From Solimonas aquatica (GTDB lineage Bacteria; Pseudomonadota; Gammaproteobacteria; Nevskiales; Nevskiaceae), in the NCBI RefSeq assembly GCF_900111015.1, contig NZ_FOFS01000006.1, forward strand, positions 87,014 to 151,013: a stretch of 64,000 nt of DNA, read 5' to 3'. A program made the translations under genes and the position numbers. Numbering within the stretch: position 1 is the stretch's first letter; each line of letters starts with the position of its first letter. Below are positions 40,767 through 49,840 of the stretch, piece by piece. A model generated the notes under the pieces. It made no database searches and had not been told where the DNA came from. It saw only the letters and a list, made by a program, of their open reading frames with translations.

Positions 40767-43265
40767 CTAGCGCCATTCCGAACTCAAGCTGAAATACACC
40801 GAGCGCGGCGCGCCCCGGAAGAAATTGCCTTGTGATTGCGCATCGACGCGATCGCTGGGCTCGATGTAGCCGATGTAGAACTTGTCCAGCGCGTTGTAGA
40901 CATTGAGCTGGAAACGCAGCTTGCCCCAGTGCACACCGCCTTCGAGTTCATAGGCGGCACTCAAGTCGGCCAGGGTGTAGGCCGGCACGCTTTCGGCATC
41001 GCTGGTCACCGAGTAGCGCAGGCCGGTGTATTTGAGCGTGGCACCGGCGGAGAATCCCTGGTGCCGATACAGCAGATCGGCGCTGGCCATGACCTTGGGC
41101 GTGTCGGGCAAGGTCTTGCCGCGCACCGGCAGCAGGACTTCCTGCTGGGTGATCACGTCATAACTCTGATAGTCGTTGCGAAAGCGCGATCGGTTCAGTG
41201 ACAGACTGGAGCCCAAACGCCAGCTGGGATGCGGGTTCCAGTAATTGGCCAGCTCCAGGCCATAGGTGTGGATGCCGCCCACGTTCTGATAGACGTCTTC
41301 TCCCACCAGAAAGGGATTGCTGACGGTGAGCTGCAGGATGCGGTTGCGGTAGTCGATGTAGTACCCCGACAGCGAGGCGCTGTAGCGGCCGCGCAGGCTG
41401 CGCAATCCCAGGTCGATGTTGCGGGATCGCTCGGCGCGCAGCGTGGGGTCGTAACTCACCGAGCCCATGGCGTTGCGCGGCACGGCGCTGAAGTTTTCCG
41501 CGTAGTTGGTGAACAGTTCCTCGTGTTCCCCCAGCTTGAGCGTGCCGCCCAGCTGCGGCTGGAAGTAGTCCTTGTCGATGCGACGGATGCGCTCCTGGCG
41601 CTGTTCGTTGAAGGCCTGCGAGTTGGCGATGCCCTCGAAGCGGCGCGCCACGTACAAACCCTTGAAGCCGGCGGCCAGACTCAGGCGCTCTTCGAAAAAG
41701 CTGAGCGTGTCCTTGGCGTAAAACTGCCGCACGCCGGTGTCGTGATGGCGGTCGTAGTAGAGCGCGATGGGTTTTTCGCTCAGTTCGATGCGGCCTTCGT
41801 CGTCCACGTTGAAGATCGGCCGACGCTGGGAAAAATCGAACTGCTCCAGCCAGCCGCCCAGCTGCAGCGCATGCGCGCCCAGGCGCCAGCCCAGGCTCGC
41901 GGTGAGACCGCGCCGCAGGCCGCGCAGGGTCTCCTTGCGCTCGGTGACGCCGCTGCCGTCGTAGGCTTCGATATCGCTGCGCTGCGGCGATGCGTCCATG
42001 GCGTCCTGATACAACTGCTCGGCGACGGAGGGCGCGATGCCGGCGTAGCCATAGCCGCGCTTGTCCTCGAAATACGGCACCGCCTCCAGCGTCAGGCCGG
42101 GCTTCGGCTCGTAGCGCGTCTGCAGGCTCCACAGCTGATCGCGGCGGCCATTGGTCCAGAGATCGTAGTAGAGCGCGTCGCGCTCGGGATCGCCGCTCAT
42201 GTTTTCCAGCAGGTCGAAGGTCGGCGACACCTGGCCGTTGGCCTGGTAGTTCTGCATGTCGTGATCGTCACGATTGCCGTAGCGGTAGCCCAGGCTCAGG
42301 CTGCCCTTGGCGAAGTCCTCGCGGACACGAACGCTGAGGTGATCCACCGCCATCGAGGCCTTGCGATTGTCGAACTGCACCCCACGCGTGCGCGAGCCAC
42401 TGAGATAGGCCATGGGCCCGCCCGGCCACCAGGCCGGCGTGTCCAGCCGCGCGAACAGCCGCGTCAGATCATCGCTGCCCGTCACCAGACTGCTCTGCGT
42501 GTTCCACACGCCCAGCGGCTCGCTGGAGAAGTAGCGCAGCGACCCGCCCAGGGCGTGGTAAGAGGGCATGGTGACGTCGCCGGAACCCTGCGCGATTTTC
42601 AGCTCGGAGAGGTTTTCGCCGTCGAGATAGCGGCTGGGCGGGCTGCCTTCACGCAGGTCGTAGCTTTCCAGCGGCACACCGTCCAGCGAGGTGCCGATCT
42701 GTTCATTGCCGAAGCCGCGGATGCGCAGTGAACTGCCGAATTCGTAGAGCCCGTAAGGATCGCTGAGCTGCGCGTTCACGCCGGGCAGGCTGTTGAGATA
42801 GAACTGCACCGGCACGCCGGCGGCCTGGGCGCCGAAATCCTGGGGTGTGACGGTATTGGTGGCACGCGTGTAGCCCTTGCCGACGATGACGATGGTATCG
42901 AGCAGCGGCAGCTCGCTGTCCGGCGGCGCCGGACGTTCGTCCAGCACCACCACGGTATCCTTGCCCACCAGCTGGAAGCGCAGCGCGCTGCCGCTGAGCA
43001 GTCGGGCCAGGGCCTCCAGCGTGGGCAGGCGCCCGCTGACACCGGCGCTTTTCAGCTCACCGAGATCGGTGGCGGCGGTCACCACCTGGATATGCGCCTG
43101 CTCGGCGTACTGCGTCAGCGCGGTGGACAGCGCCTGCGGCGCGATGTCGAACTCGGCCTCGGCCCCCTGCTCGGCATGGGCGAGGCCGGCGAGCACGCAG
43201 GCGAAAGCCGCAAGCCAGCGCCCAGCCTGCCGCGCACCGCGACGCGCCCGCATGCATACCCGCAT
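40767..43265 (-). CDS. TonB-dependent outer-membrane receptor with N-terminal STN signalling domain
   Basis: The 832-residue protein has a signal peptide (GRWLAAFACVLAGLAHA), an STN domain (FDIAPQALSTALTQYAEQAHIQV to FQLVGKDTVVVLDE, residues 38-110), a plug (GVNAQLSDPYGLYEFGSSLRIRGFGNEQIGTSLDGVPL) and a 22-strand barrel ending in Trp-Arg. STN receptors pass ligand occupancy to a FecR-type anti-sigma factor and a FecI-type sigma factor. No fecIR lies next to it; the nearest pair is at 49841-51663 on the same strand, with an amine oxidase cassette and a second receptor in between. Ligand unknown; siderophores are typical for this build. Confidence 0.9.
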   Translation of the reverse strand: MRVCMRARRGARQAGRWLAAFACVLAGLAHAEQGAEAEFDIAPQALSTALTQYAEQAHIQVVTAATDLGELKSAGVSGRLPTLEALARLLSGSALRFQLVGKDTVVVLDERPAPPDSELPLLDTIVIVGKGYTRATNTVTPQDFGAQAAGVPVQFYLNSLPGVNAQLSDPYGLYEFGSSLRIRGFGNEQIGTSLDGVPLESYDLREGSPPSRYLDGENLSELKIAQGSGDVTMPSYHALGGSLRYFSSEPLGVWNTQSSLVTGSDDLTRLFARLDTPAWWPGGPMAYLSGSRTRGVQFDNRKASMAVDHLSVRVREDFAKGSLSLGYRYGNRDDHDMQNYQANGQVSPTFDLLENMSGDPERDALYYDLWTNGRRDQLWSLQTRYEPKPGLTLEAVPYFEDKRGYGYAGIAPSVAEQLYQDAMDASPQRSDIEAYDGSGVTERKETLRGLRRGLTASLGWRLGAHALQLGGWLEQFDFSQRRPIFNVDDEGRIELSEKPIALYYDRHHDTGVRQFYAKDTLSFFEERLSLAAGFKGLYVARRFEGIANSQAFNEQRQERIRRIDKDYFQPQLGGTLKLGEHEELFTNYAENFSAVPRNAMGSVSYDPTLRAERSRNIDLGLRSLRGRYSASLSGYYIDYRNRILQLTVSNPFLVGEDVYQNVGGIHTYGLELANYWNPHPSWRLGSSLSLNRSRFRNDYQSYDVITQQEVLLPVRGKTLPDTPKVMASADLLYRHQGFSAGATLKYTGLRYSVTSDAESVPAYTLADLSAAYELEGGVHWGKLRFQLNVYNALDKFYIGYIEPSDRVDAQSQGNFFRGAPRSVYFSLSSEWR

Positions 43266-43371
43266 CGATCAAAGCCTTGCCGCCGCGACCAAACGCTCTC
43301 CCGAGTTGCCATGGCGCGCTGGCAGCCGCCCATCCCGACGATGGACCGCAGCGCCGCCTCCAGACCGGCGC

Positions 43372-43394
43372 GGGGGCTTCATGCTGAAGCCCCC
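43372..43394 (-). terminator. Stem-loop after ridA
   Basis: GGGGGCTTCA and TGAAGCCCCC form a perfect 10-bp stem with a 3-nt loop, about 80 bp after the ridA stop and before the receptor start. No strong T run is present. Confidence 0.5.
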
Positions 43395-43472
43395 GGCCGA
43401 CCGCGCATGCATCTTGCAAACCGCGCGCCAAACACGGTGGCGCGCGCCCCGATCACGCTGTCGGAAAAACCC

Positions 43473-43982
43473 TCAGGGACGCACGGCAACCACTTCGATC
43501 TCCACCAGGAACACCGGATTCACCAGCTGCGCCACCTGCACGGTGGAGCGTGAAGGCAGATTGGGCTGATCGGCCGTACCGAAGAACTTGGTGTAGGCGG
43601 CCATCATGCCGCCGAAGTCCATGGCGCCGCCCTTGTTGGGGTCACCGGCCAGGAACACGGTCATCTTCACCACGTCCTTCATGCCCAGACCCATGCTCTT
43701 CAAGTTGTCCTCGATGGTCTTGAGCACGTTATAGGTCTGCGTCTGCGTGTCGCCGTAGGCCGCCTGTGAATCCTTGGGCGCCTTCGGGTTGCTCACCGGC
43801 GGCGTGGCGCCGCTGAGAAACACCAGATTCTTGCCGGCCGGCACTTCCACGCCCATGGCGATGGGGAAATTGCTCGCGCCCTTGTAGCGGGTGACATCGC
43901 TGCCGAGGCTCATCGAGGCACAACCGGTCTGCAGCGCGCACAGCAGCACGGCGGCGCCGGCAAAAATGAAGCGGATGCTCAT
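43473..43982 (-). CDS. Exported RidA/YjgF-family imine deaminase (lipoprotein)
   Basis: The 169-residue protein has a lipoprotein signal (FAGAAVLLCALQTGC, Cys21) in front of a full RidA domain: VPAGKNLVFLSGATPP, YGDTQTQTYNVLKTIEDNLKSMGLGMKDVVKMTVFL and the active-site region LPSRSTVQVAQL with Arg145, the residue that binds substrate carboxylates or imines in active Rid proteins. RidA normally hydrolyses reactive enamines/imines in the cytoplasm; a lipid-anchored exported form is unusual. It follows the cytochrome c gene by 27 bp in an operon with an amine oxidase, whose imine product it could hydrolyse. Confidence 0.88.
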   Translation of the reverse strand: MSIRFIFAGAAVLLCALQTGCASMSLGSDVTRYKGASNFPIAMGVEVPAGKNLVFLSGATPPVSNPKAPKDSQAAYGDTQTQTYNVLKTIEDNLKSMGLGMKDVVKMTVFLAGDPNKGGAMDFGGMMAAYTKFFGTADQPNLPSRSTVQVAQLVNPVFLVEIEVVAVRP

Positions 43983-44009
43983 GACTTGATCTCCTGTCGA
44001 GTGGAAGTT

Positions 44010-44429
44010 TTACTTGCGCAGCGCCTTGACTTCGGCGGCGCTGAGGGTGTCGCGATAGCTGTTGCCGAAGTGGCTGCGCACGTAATTCACCACGGCGGCC
44101 ACCTGCGCATCGTCCAGCCCCATGGCGAAGCTGGGCATGGCACGCGAACCCTTGAGCACCATGATCGCCGGATAGGCCTTGGCGGCCAGACGCGGATCAT
44201 CGGCCAGGGCCGGATACGCACCGGCGCCTTGTGCGCCCTTGGCGTCCGGCATGTGGCAGCCCTGGCAGATGCCACGATACAGGGACTCGCCATCCTTCTC
44301 TTCGAACTTCATGCCGCTGCTGAAGATGGTGCCGGAACGCAGATCGGCCTGCGCCTGCGCGCCAAGGCTGACGACGGCCAGGAGCGCCGCCGCAAGCCAC
44401 GGCGCGTGATGCTTGTTGAACTTGAGCAT
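44010..44429 (-). CDS. Periplasmic monohaem cytochrome c
   Basis: The 139-residue protein has a signal peptide (APWLAAALLAVVSLGAQA) and one haem-binding motif CQGCH in LYRGICQGCHMPDAKGAQGAG; the axial Met is probably in SRAMPSFAMGL. This is a class I cytochrome c of the small electron-carrier type. It starts 24 bp after the amine oxidase gene and precedes ridA, so it is the likely electron acceptor of that enzyme, as the cytochrome CycN is for nicotine oxidoreductase NicA2. Confidence 0.92.
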   Translation of the reverse strand: MLKFNKHHAPWLAAALLAVVSLGAQAQADLRSGTIFSSGMKFEEKDGESLYRGICQGCHMPDAKGAQGAGAYPALADDPRLAAKAYPAIMVLKGSRAMPSFAMGLDDAQVAAVVNYVRSHFGNSYRDTLSAAEVKALRK

Positions 44430-44453
44430 GATCGGATCTCTTCTGGTCTGGGG

Positions 44454-46055
44454 TCAGGCCGAAATCACGCGCTTGTGCAGGCGCGAGATGGCATCCAGCG
44501 AGGACAGCACCGCGCCTTCCTGCCAGGCCGGGATGTGCGAGGCATGTTCGCCGGCCAGCAGGATGCGGCCGTCGAGCTGGCAGAGATTCTCGTAATGCTG
44601 CGCGCGCTTCTCCTCGGTCCAGGCACCGGCACAGCCCAGCGTCCAGGGCACGCGATGCCAGCCCACGGCCACGCCGGTCTCGAAGGAATCGCGATACTGC
44701 GGATGAATCATCTTGCCGTACTCATAGGCCTTCATCACCCGCTCTTCCGGTGACATGGCCGTGAACTCGTAGGCATTGGGACCGAACACATAAGCGCCCA
44801 GCAGCACGCCCTTGCCGCCGCTGTGATAGTCGGTATTGGGATAACCGATCAGGCGGATCGGCAGATCGGTGTAGCTGATGCCGCCGTAGATGTGCTCGTC
44901 CTCTTCCCAGAAGCGGCGCTTGAACTGCAGGCCCACCTTGCACGAGGCTTCATAGGGCACGGCGCTGATCGCCGCCTGCATCTTGGCGCCGACGTTGACT
45001 TCGATCTGGCTCAGCACCGAGAGCGGAATGGTGCATAGGCAGTAATCGGCCGTGGCCGCCTGCGTGGCGCCGCCCTTGACCGTGTCCACATAGTTCACGG
45101 TGACCTTGCCGGCGTCCTGCTGGATGCGCGTGACCTTGGCGTTGAAGCGGATCAGATTCCCCACCTCGCGGCGGAAGGCATCGCCGATGCGGCCCATGCC
45201 GCCCACCGGCTGGAACAGCGTGGTCTGCATCTCGTAGTTGTGGCCGGCGCCGATGGCGGCCCACAAGCGCGATTGCAGCAGTTCGTCCATCGGCATGATG
45301 TTCCTGGAGAACTCCGGAATGGCCGAAAGACCGCCACCCGGCGGCTTGAGATAGCCGCGACGCTCGCTGGATTCGCGGCCCGGCACGTACGCGCCCTTCT
45401 TGTCCAGCGCGCCCCATTCCTTGAGCGCTTCCAGCAGCATCTCACGATCTTCCTTCGTCACCTTCTTGTCGAACTTCTTCTGCGCGACTTCCTTGGACAG
45501 CAGCTCGGCAACATGGCCGTTGAAGTCGGCCTGCACCTCGCGGTAGCGGCGTGGCGCGCCGCCGAAGGCCTTGCTGGAATGCACCAGTGCGTTGTAGTTG
45601 ACCTGCACGAAGGGTTCCAGCGCCACCCCGAGGCGCTTGCAGTAATCCAGAATGCCGCGATGGTGATAGGGGATGCGCCAGGGGCCGGGGTTCAGATACA
45701 GGCCCTTGTCGAACTCGCACTTCTGCGTGAAGCCGCCCAGCTCGGTGTAGGAGTCGCCGCCACGCAGCGTCCAGTTGCGGCCGCCGGCGCGATTGTTGTA
45801 CTCCAGCACCTGCACCTGATAGCCGGCCTTGCGCAATTCGAGTGCGGCCACCATGCCGGCGATGCCGGCGCCAAGAATCAGCACGGTGGCGCCTTTGACA
45901 TCGCCCTCAAGACGGATCGGCCCCTGATACTTGGACTCGGTGGTGAGCCCCAAGCTGGCCATGGCGCGATACGAGACCGCGCTGCCGGCCACGCTGCCGA
46001 TCATCATCAACAGCTCGCGCCGGCTCATGGCCGACGGCACATCCCTGGTGCTCAT
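44454..46055 (-). CDS. Tat-exported flavin amine oxidase/dehydrogenase
   Basis: The 533-residue protein has a twin-arginine-like signal (SRRELLMMIGSVAGSA, Arg12-Arg13), then an FAD-binding amine oxidase domain: VLILGAGIAGMVAALELRKAGYQV (GAGIAG at 62-67), NNRAGGRNWTLRGG, GGMGRIGDAFRREVG, and the FAD C-terminal motif ILLAGEHASHIPAWQEGAVLSSLDA. Family members oxidise amines or amino acids. It heads a three-gene operon with a cytochrome c and an exported RidA, which suggests a dehydrogenase passing electrons to the cytochrome rather than an oxygen-using oxidase, as shown for NicA2. The true substrate is unknown. Confidence 0.88.
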   Translation of the reverse strand: MSTRDVPSAMSRRELLMMIGSVAGSAVSYRAMASLGLTTESKYQGPIRLEGDVKGATVLILGAGIAGMVAALELRKAGYQVQVLEYNNRAGGRNWTLRGGDSYTELGGFTQKCEFDKGLYLNPGPWRIPYHHRGILDYCKRLGVALEPFVQVNYNALVHSSKAFGGAPRRYREVQADFNGHVAELLSKEVAQKKFDKKVTKEDREMLLEALKEWGALDKKGAYVPGRESSERRGYLKPPGGGLSAIPEFSRNIMPMDELLQSRLWAAIGAGHNYEMQTTLFQPVGGMGRIGDAFRREVGNLIRFNAKVTRIQQDAGKVTVNYVDTVKGGATQAATADYCLCTIPLSVLSQIEVNVGAKMQAAISAVPYEASCKVGLQFKRRFWEEDEHIYGGISYTDLPIRLIGYPNTDYHSGGKGVLLGAYVFGPNAYEFTAMSPEERVMKAYEYGKMIHPQYRDSFETGVAVGWHRVPWTLGCAGAWTEEKRAQHYENLCQLDGRILLAGEHASHIPAWQEGAVLSSLDAISRLHKRVISA

Positions 46056-46141
46056 CCATCCTCCCGAAAAGGCATAACAGTGGAACTGTTGTTGAAACGT
46101 TCCAGCGGGGCCGGATGGAAATGCCGCACGCAAACTCGGTA

Positions 46142-46170
46142 CAAAAAGAAGGCGGCCCGTATCGGCCGCC
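46142..46170 (-). terminator. Rho-independent terminator of the formyltransferase gene
   Basis: On the minus strand GGCGGCC and GGCCGCC form a stem with a 6-nt loop followed by TTCTTTTTGT, 34 bp after the formyltransferase stop. It separates that gene from the amine oxidase operon. Confidence 0.75.
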
Positions 46171-46203
46171 AAGCATTACCACTCAGGGAGGGAACAAAAA
46201 TCT

Positions 46204-47010
46204 TTACGGCGGCGCAGCGTGCGATGCATAACGCACGAGCAGCTCCGCCACATCGCGGCGCTCGAACAAGCGCCAGCCCTGGCTCAGGAAGGCCAGCAGC
46301 TCGGCATCATCCGGATAGCTGAAGTAGGCACCGTCATCCGTCTGTGCCTGCGATGGCAGCGCCACCCCGCCCGCCAGCTGCGCGACAGCCTGTGCGATCA
46401 GGCTCACCCCCGGCGGATACAGCGCCAGGATGTGCCACAGCAGTGAATGCTCGCGCCGCACCGGCAGCCGATGCGTGGCGATGATAGGGCCGGTATCGAT
46501 ACCGGGCGTGTCGATGCGGTGCAGCGTGCAGCCGTATTCGGCATCGCCGGCCGCCAGCGCACGGAAGGTGGCCAGCACACCGCGATACTGCGGCAGCAGA
46601 CCCGAATGCAGATTCAGCACGCCCAGCCTCGGCAGCGCGATGGCCGCCTCACCCAGGATGCAGCCGAAGCGGATGCAGATGAACAGATCGGCCTGCACAG
46701 CCGCCAGCGCCGCCAGCCCCGATTCACTACGCGCGCTGGCGACGCTGCGCAGCGGTATTCCCTCGCGCGCAAAGCCCTCGAAGCTGCGCCAGGCACTGCT
46801 GCCGCCGGCGGCATCGCGCAAGGGAAAGAAAGTATGGTTGAAAAAATCCTGCTCGATGAAAGCCAGCGGTTCGAGCAGGCGTGACACTGCACCGCCCCCC
46901 ACCCGCTCCGAGACAAAGATCGACAGCTCATGCCCGGCCAGCTGCGGCAGCAGCAGGTTCAGGGCGAGATTGCTCTCGATGTCGCGGTTGACGAGCAGGG
47001 CGATGCGCAT
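46204..47010 (-). CDS. Formyltransferase-family protein
   Basis: The 268-residue protein has the formyl transferase fold: MRIALLVNRDIESNLALNLLLPQLAGHEL, ADLFICIRFGCILGEAAIALPRLGVLNLHSGLLPQYRG (the folate/formyl site, HSGLLPxYRG), and TLHRIDTPGIDTGPIIAT. This domain is shared by methionyl-tRNA formyltransferase, ArnA and sugar N-formyltransferases. The protein lacks the C-terminal tRNA-binding domain of Fmt, so a small-molecule or sugar amine is a likelier acceptor. It begins 77 bp after a TonB-dependent receptor on the same strand. Function unproven. Confidence 0.78.
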   Translation of the reverse strand: MRIALLVNRDIESNLALNLLLPQLAGHELSIFVSERVGGGAVSRLLEPLAFIEQDFFNHTFFPLRDAAGGSSAWRSFEGFAREGIPLRSVASARSESGLAALAAVQADLFICIRFGCILGEAAIALPRLGVLNLHSGLLPQYRGVLATFRALAAGDAEYGCTLHRIDTPGIDTGPIIATHRLPVRREHSLLWHILALYPPGVSLIAQAVAQLAGGVALPSQAQTDDGAYFSYPDDAELLAFLSQGWRLFERRDVAELLVRYASHAAPP

Positions 47011-47029
47011 GGTTCTTTCAGCAGCAAGG

Positions 47030-47052
47030 CGGCGGACCGGGAAGGTCCGCCG
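47030..47052 (-). terminator. Stem-loop between receptor and formyltransferase genes
   Basis: CGGCGGACC and GGTCCGCCG form a perfect 9-bp stem with a 5-nt loop, without a T run. It could attenuate rather than end transcription from the receptor gene. Confidence 0.45.
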
Positions 47053-47087
47053 CTTGCGATGCCGTTTCAGAGCGTCATTCCGCAGCC

Positions 47088-49670
47088 TCAGAACGTGTAG
47101 CCCAGCTTGGCGTAGTAGTACGCGCCATTGATGCCAAAGGGCGAGAACGTCGGATAGATCGTGACCGCCGAGTTGTTGCCGTCGGCGCGGTACGCCGCCA
47201 GCAGATCGCCGTTCTTCTGATCCGGATAGGTGTTGAACAGATTGTTGGCACCGACACTGAACTTGACCGACGAAACCGGTTTGAAGGTCAGCTCCAGATC
47301 CGTGACCGGCGTGGCCTTGATCTTGTTCTCGTAATAGGTGCCGCCATCGGGGCTTTCCATTTCCGAGGACGGTCCGTACAAGGTCTCCTGGAGCTTCACC
47401 GCAAACTTCTCGTAGGTCCACACCGCGCCGAGATTGACGCGATATTTCGGCGCCGTGGTTTCCAGATCGGAAATCGCAGTGGCATCAAACAGCGGCTGCC
47501 CGGCAAGCTCCGTCGGCGTCGCACGAATCTTGGTGACTTCCGTCTTGTTGTAGTTGGCGCTGGCAGTCCAGTCGATATTGCCCCAGTCATAGCTGGTCGG
47601 GAAGGTCATCACCAGATCGACGCCACGCGTGCGCGTGTCGATGCCGTTGGTGAAGATATTGATACCGGTCTGCCCGTTCGCAACGACATCGGGATCCAGG
47701 AAGTTGCCATTGGCGGCAATTGCGGCATTGACGGCCGGCGAGTTCACCGAGCCGCCAGAACCGAACAGCGTGCCCGTGCCCACCACGCGATCACGGATCT
47801 CGATCTGATAGGCATCCAGCGTCATCGTCAGGCGCTCAATCGGATGCGCCACGATGCCCAGGCTGAAATTGGTGGACTTTTCCGGCTGCAAGCCGTCGCC
47901 AAGACCCAGCGCCGCCGCGGCCGGCGCGTTGGGCGGCAGCTGCACGAATGCCGTGCTGGGGCCCACATTCGTCGCCGAGTAATACTCTTCAGCAAGCGTC
48001 GGCGCGCGGAAACCCGTGCTGACCGTACCGCGCAGAGCCAGCGCGTCAGTGAAGTCATAGCGGCTGGTGAGCTTGCCCACGGTGGTGCTGCCGAAGTCGC
48101 TGAAGTGCTCGTAACGCAGCGCGGCATCCAGCTGCCAGGCGGCCACCGGCGACACCGCGAAGTCGGCATAGATCGCGTAGTTGTCGCGATTGTGCTTGCC
48201 CGCGTCGGTCAACGCGTAACCGGGGAAGGACTGGCCGCCTTCCTTGTATCGCGAAGCCGGATCACCTGCACCGATTTCATACGTCTCGCGCCGCTGTTCG
48301 ATGCCCAAGGCCACATTCAGCGGCGTGGCCATGCCGACGTCGAAGTCCTTGCCGATATCCAGGGTATTGGTCCACTGCGATGCGAAGAACCTGCCGTCGT
48401 AGAAGTCGGTGGGCGTCGCCCCGGTATCCGCATAAAGGCTCGCGTTGGCGGAGTTCAGCGTGTAGACCTTGATCTGATCCTTGCCGTAGGTGCTGGCGGC
48501 ATCCCACATCCAGCCCGCCAGTTCACCCTTGGCTCCCACGGTCAGCGACAGATCGTCTTCATCAGAGGCTTCCTTGGGACTGAAGCCGAAGGGGTAAAGA
48601 TAAGTCTTGGTCGTATCGCCGTTGCTGTCGGTGGAGGTGTGCGAAACACGGCTGGGCAGTCGGTAGTTCTCATACGACTCGGCCTTCTTCTTGCCGTAGC
48701 TGCCGAAGCTGTACAGATCGATACCGCCCAGCTTGGCACCGGCATTGAACATCGCAACCTGCAGATGGTATTCCGAATCGCCGAGGATGTGATTCAGATA
48801 GGGATAGCCCCTGGCCAAGGCCATGTTGGAATTGGGATAGCTTGCCAGTCGCGCCGGATCATTCACGCGCGGATCGATACCGCCACGATCACTGGCGGCG
48901 TGATTGCGCACCTCGGCGGTGAAATTGAAGAAGGCGTTTTCATCGCCCAGGCCGGCATTGCCGGAGACGCCCGTGGTATCGCCGCCACCGTCCTTGTAGG
49001 CGCCGACCGTACCGTCCACCAGGCCGCCGCTGTAGTTCTTCTTCAGGATGATGTTGACCACGCCGGCAATCGCGTCCGTGCCGTACTGCGCGGCGGCGCC
49101 GTCAGTGAGCACTTCGATGCGCTCAATGGCCGAGACCGGAATGAAGTTGAGATCCGCCGAGGCGCCACCCTGGTAGGGGCCGCCCAGTACCGCGAGGCTG
49201 GAGGTGGTGTGACGGCGCTTGCCATTGACCAGCACCAGGGCGTGATTGGGTGACAGGCCGCGCAGCTTGGCCGACAGCGTCTGATTGGCCATGTCACCGC
49301 CGAAGGCCTGCGCGGTGAAGGACGGCACCGTCGCGGCGAGCGAGCCGATCAGATCGGTTGCGCCACTGCTCTTGAGCGTTTCGGCGCTGAGCACCTGAAT
49401 CGGTGCGGGGCTCTCGGAAACCTCCAGGCCGACACGACGGGTGCCGGTCACAATGACCTCTTCAAGACTGCCCATCTCCGCGGTTGTCTCGGCTGCCGCC
49501 ACTTCGGTGCTGGCTGCCGCCTCCTGCGCCTGCGCCGCCGACGCGGCCAAGGCCGCGCTCAGCACCAGTGGTACGCAGGCGAAGACCTGCAAGGACTGGC
49601 GCAGCTTCAACGATTCCAATGCCACACTGATTCCGGATGCTTTCGTCACGTCAAACTCCCTGGATGCCAT
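47088..49670 (-). CDS. TonB-dependent outer-membrane receptor (no STN domain)
   Basis: The 860-residue protein has a long signal region (LQVFACVPLVLSAALAASAAQAQ), a TonB box (SLEEVIVTGTRRVG), a plug with RGLSPNHALVLVNGKRRHTTSSL, SADLNFIPVSAIERIEVLTDGAAAQYGTDAIAGVVNIILKK, and a barrel ending in Tyr-Thr-Phe. The plug sequence is of the iron-complex-type group widespread in oligotrophic and hydrocarbon-degrading bacteria, whose ligands range from sugars to peptides. It has no STN domain, although it lies just after a fecR/fecI pair; a terminator (49783-49812) separates it from fecR. Confidence 0.9.
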   Translation of the reverse strand: MASREFDVTKASGISVALESLKLRQSLQVFACVPLVLSAALAASAAQAQEAAASTEVAAAETTAEMGSLEEVIVTGTRRVGLEVSESPAPIQVLSAETLKSSGATDLIGSLAATVPSFTAQAFGGDMANQTLSAKLRGLSPNHALVLVNGKRRHTTSSLAVLGGPYQGGASADLNFIPVSAIERIEVLTDGAAAQYGTDAIAGVVNIILKKNYSGGLVDGTVGAYKDGGGDTTGVSGNAGLGDENAFFNFTAEVRNHAASDRGGIDPRVNDPARLASYPNSNMALARGYPYLNHILGDSEYHLQVAMFNAGAKLGGIDLYSFGSYGKKKAESYENYRLPSRVSHTSTDSNGDTTKTYLYPFGFSPKEASDEDDLSLTVGAKGELAGWMWDAASTYGKDQIKVYTLNSANASLYADTGATPTDFYDGRFFASQWTNTLDIGKDFDVGMATPLNVALGIEQRRETYEIGAGDPASRYKEGGQSFPGYALTDAGKHNRDNYAIYADFAVSPVAAWQLDAALRYEHFSDFGSTTVGKLTSRYDFTDALALRGTVSTGFRAPTLAEEYYSATNVGPSTAFVQLPPNAPAAAALGLGDGLQPEKSTNFSLGIVAHPIERLTMTLDAYQIEIRDRVVGTGTLFGSGGSVNSPAVNAAIAANGNFLDPDVVANGQTGINIFTNGIDTRTRGVDLVMTFPTSYDWGNIDWTASANYNKTEVTKIRATPTELAGQPLFDATAISDLETTAPKYRVNLGAVWTYEKFAVKLQETLYGPSSEMESPDGGTYYENKIKATPVTDLELTFKPVSSVKFSVGANNLFNTYPDQKNGDLLAAYRADGNNSAVTIYPTFSPFGINGAYYYAKLGYTF

Positions 49671-49782
49671 TACTGAAGAAACGCGCGGCCGCCCCTTGCT
49701 GCGCCGCTCTCAGGAAGTTCAACGTCCAGCCGCGACGATTCGGAAATCTGTTCGTCACAAATGCGTGAAACAGATCGCGCAC

Positions 49783-49812
49783 AAACAAAAACGCCGCGTG
49801 AGACACGCGGCG
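49783..49812 (-). terminator. Rho-independent terminator of fecR
   Basis: On the minus strand CGCCGCGT and ACGCGGCG form a stem with a 5-nt loop followed by TTTTTGTTTG, 29 bp after the fecR stop. Confidence 0.85.
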
Positions 49813-49840
49813 TTGAGCCAAAGCGGTGAAGCGATGCGCC

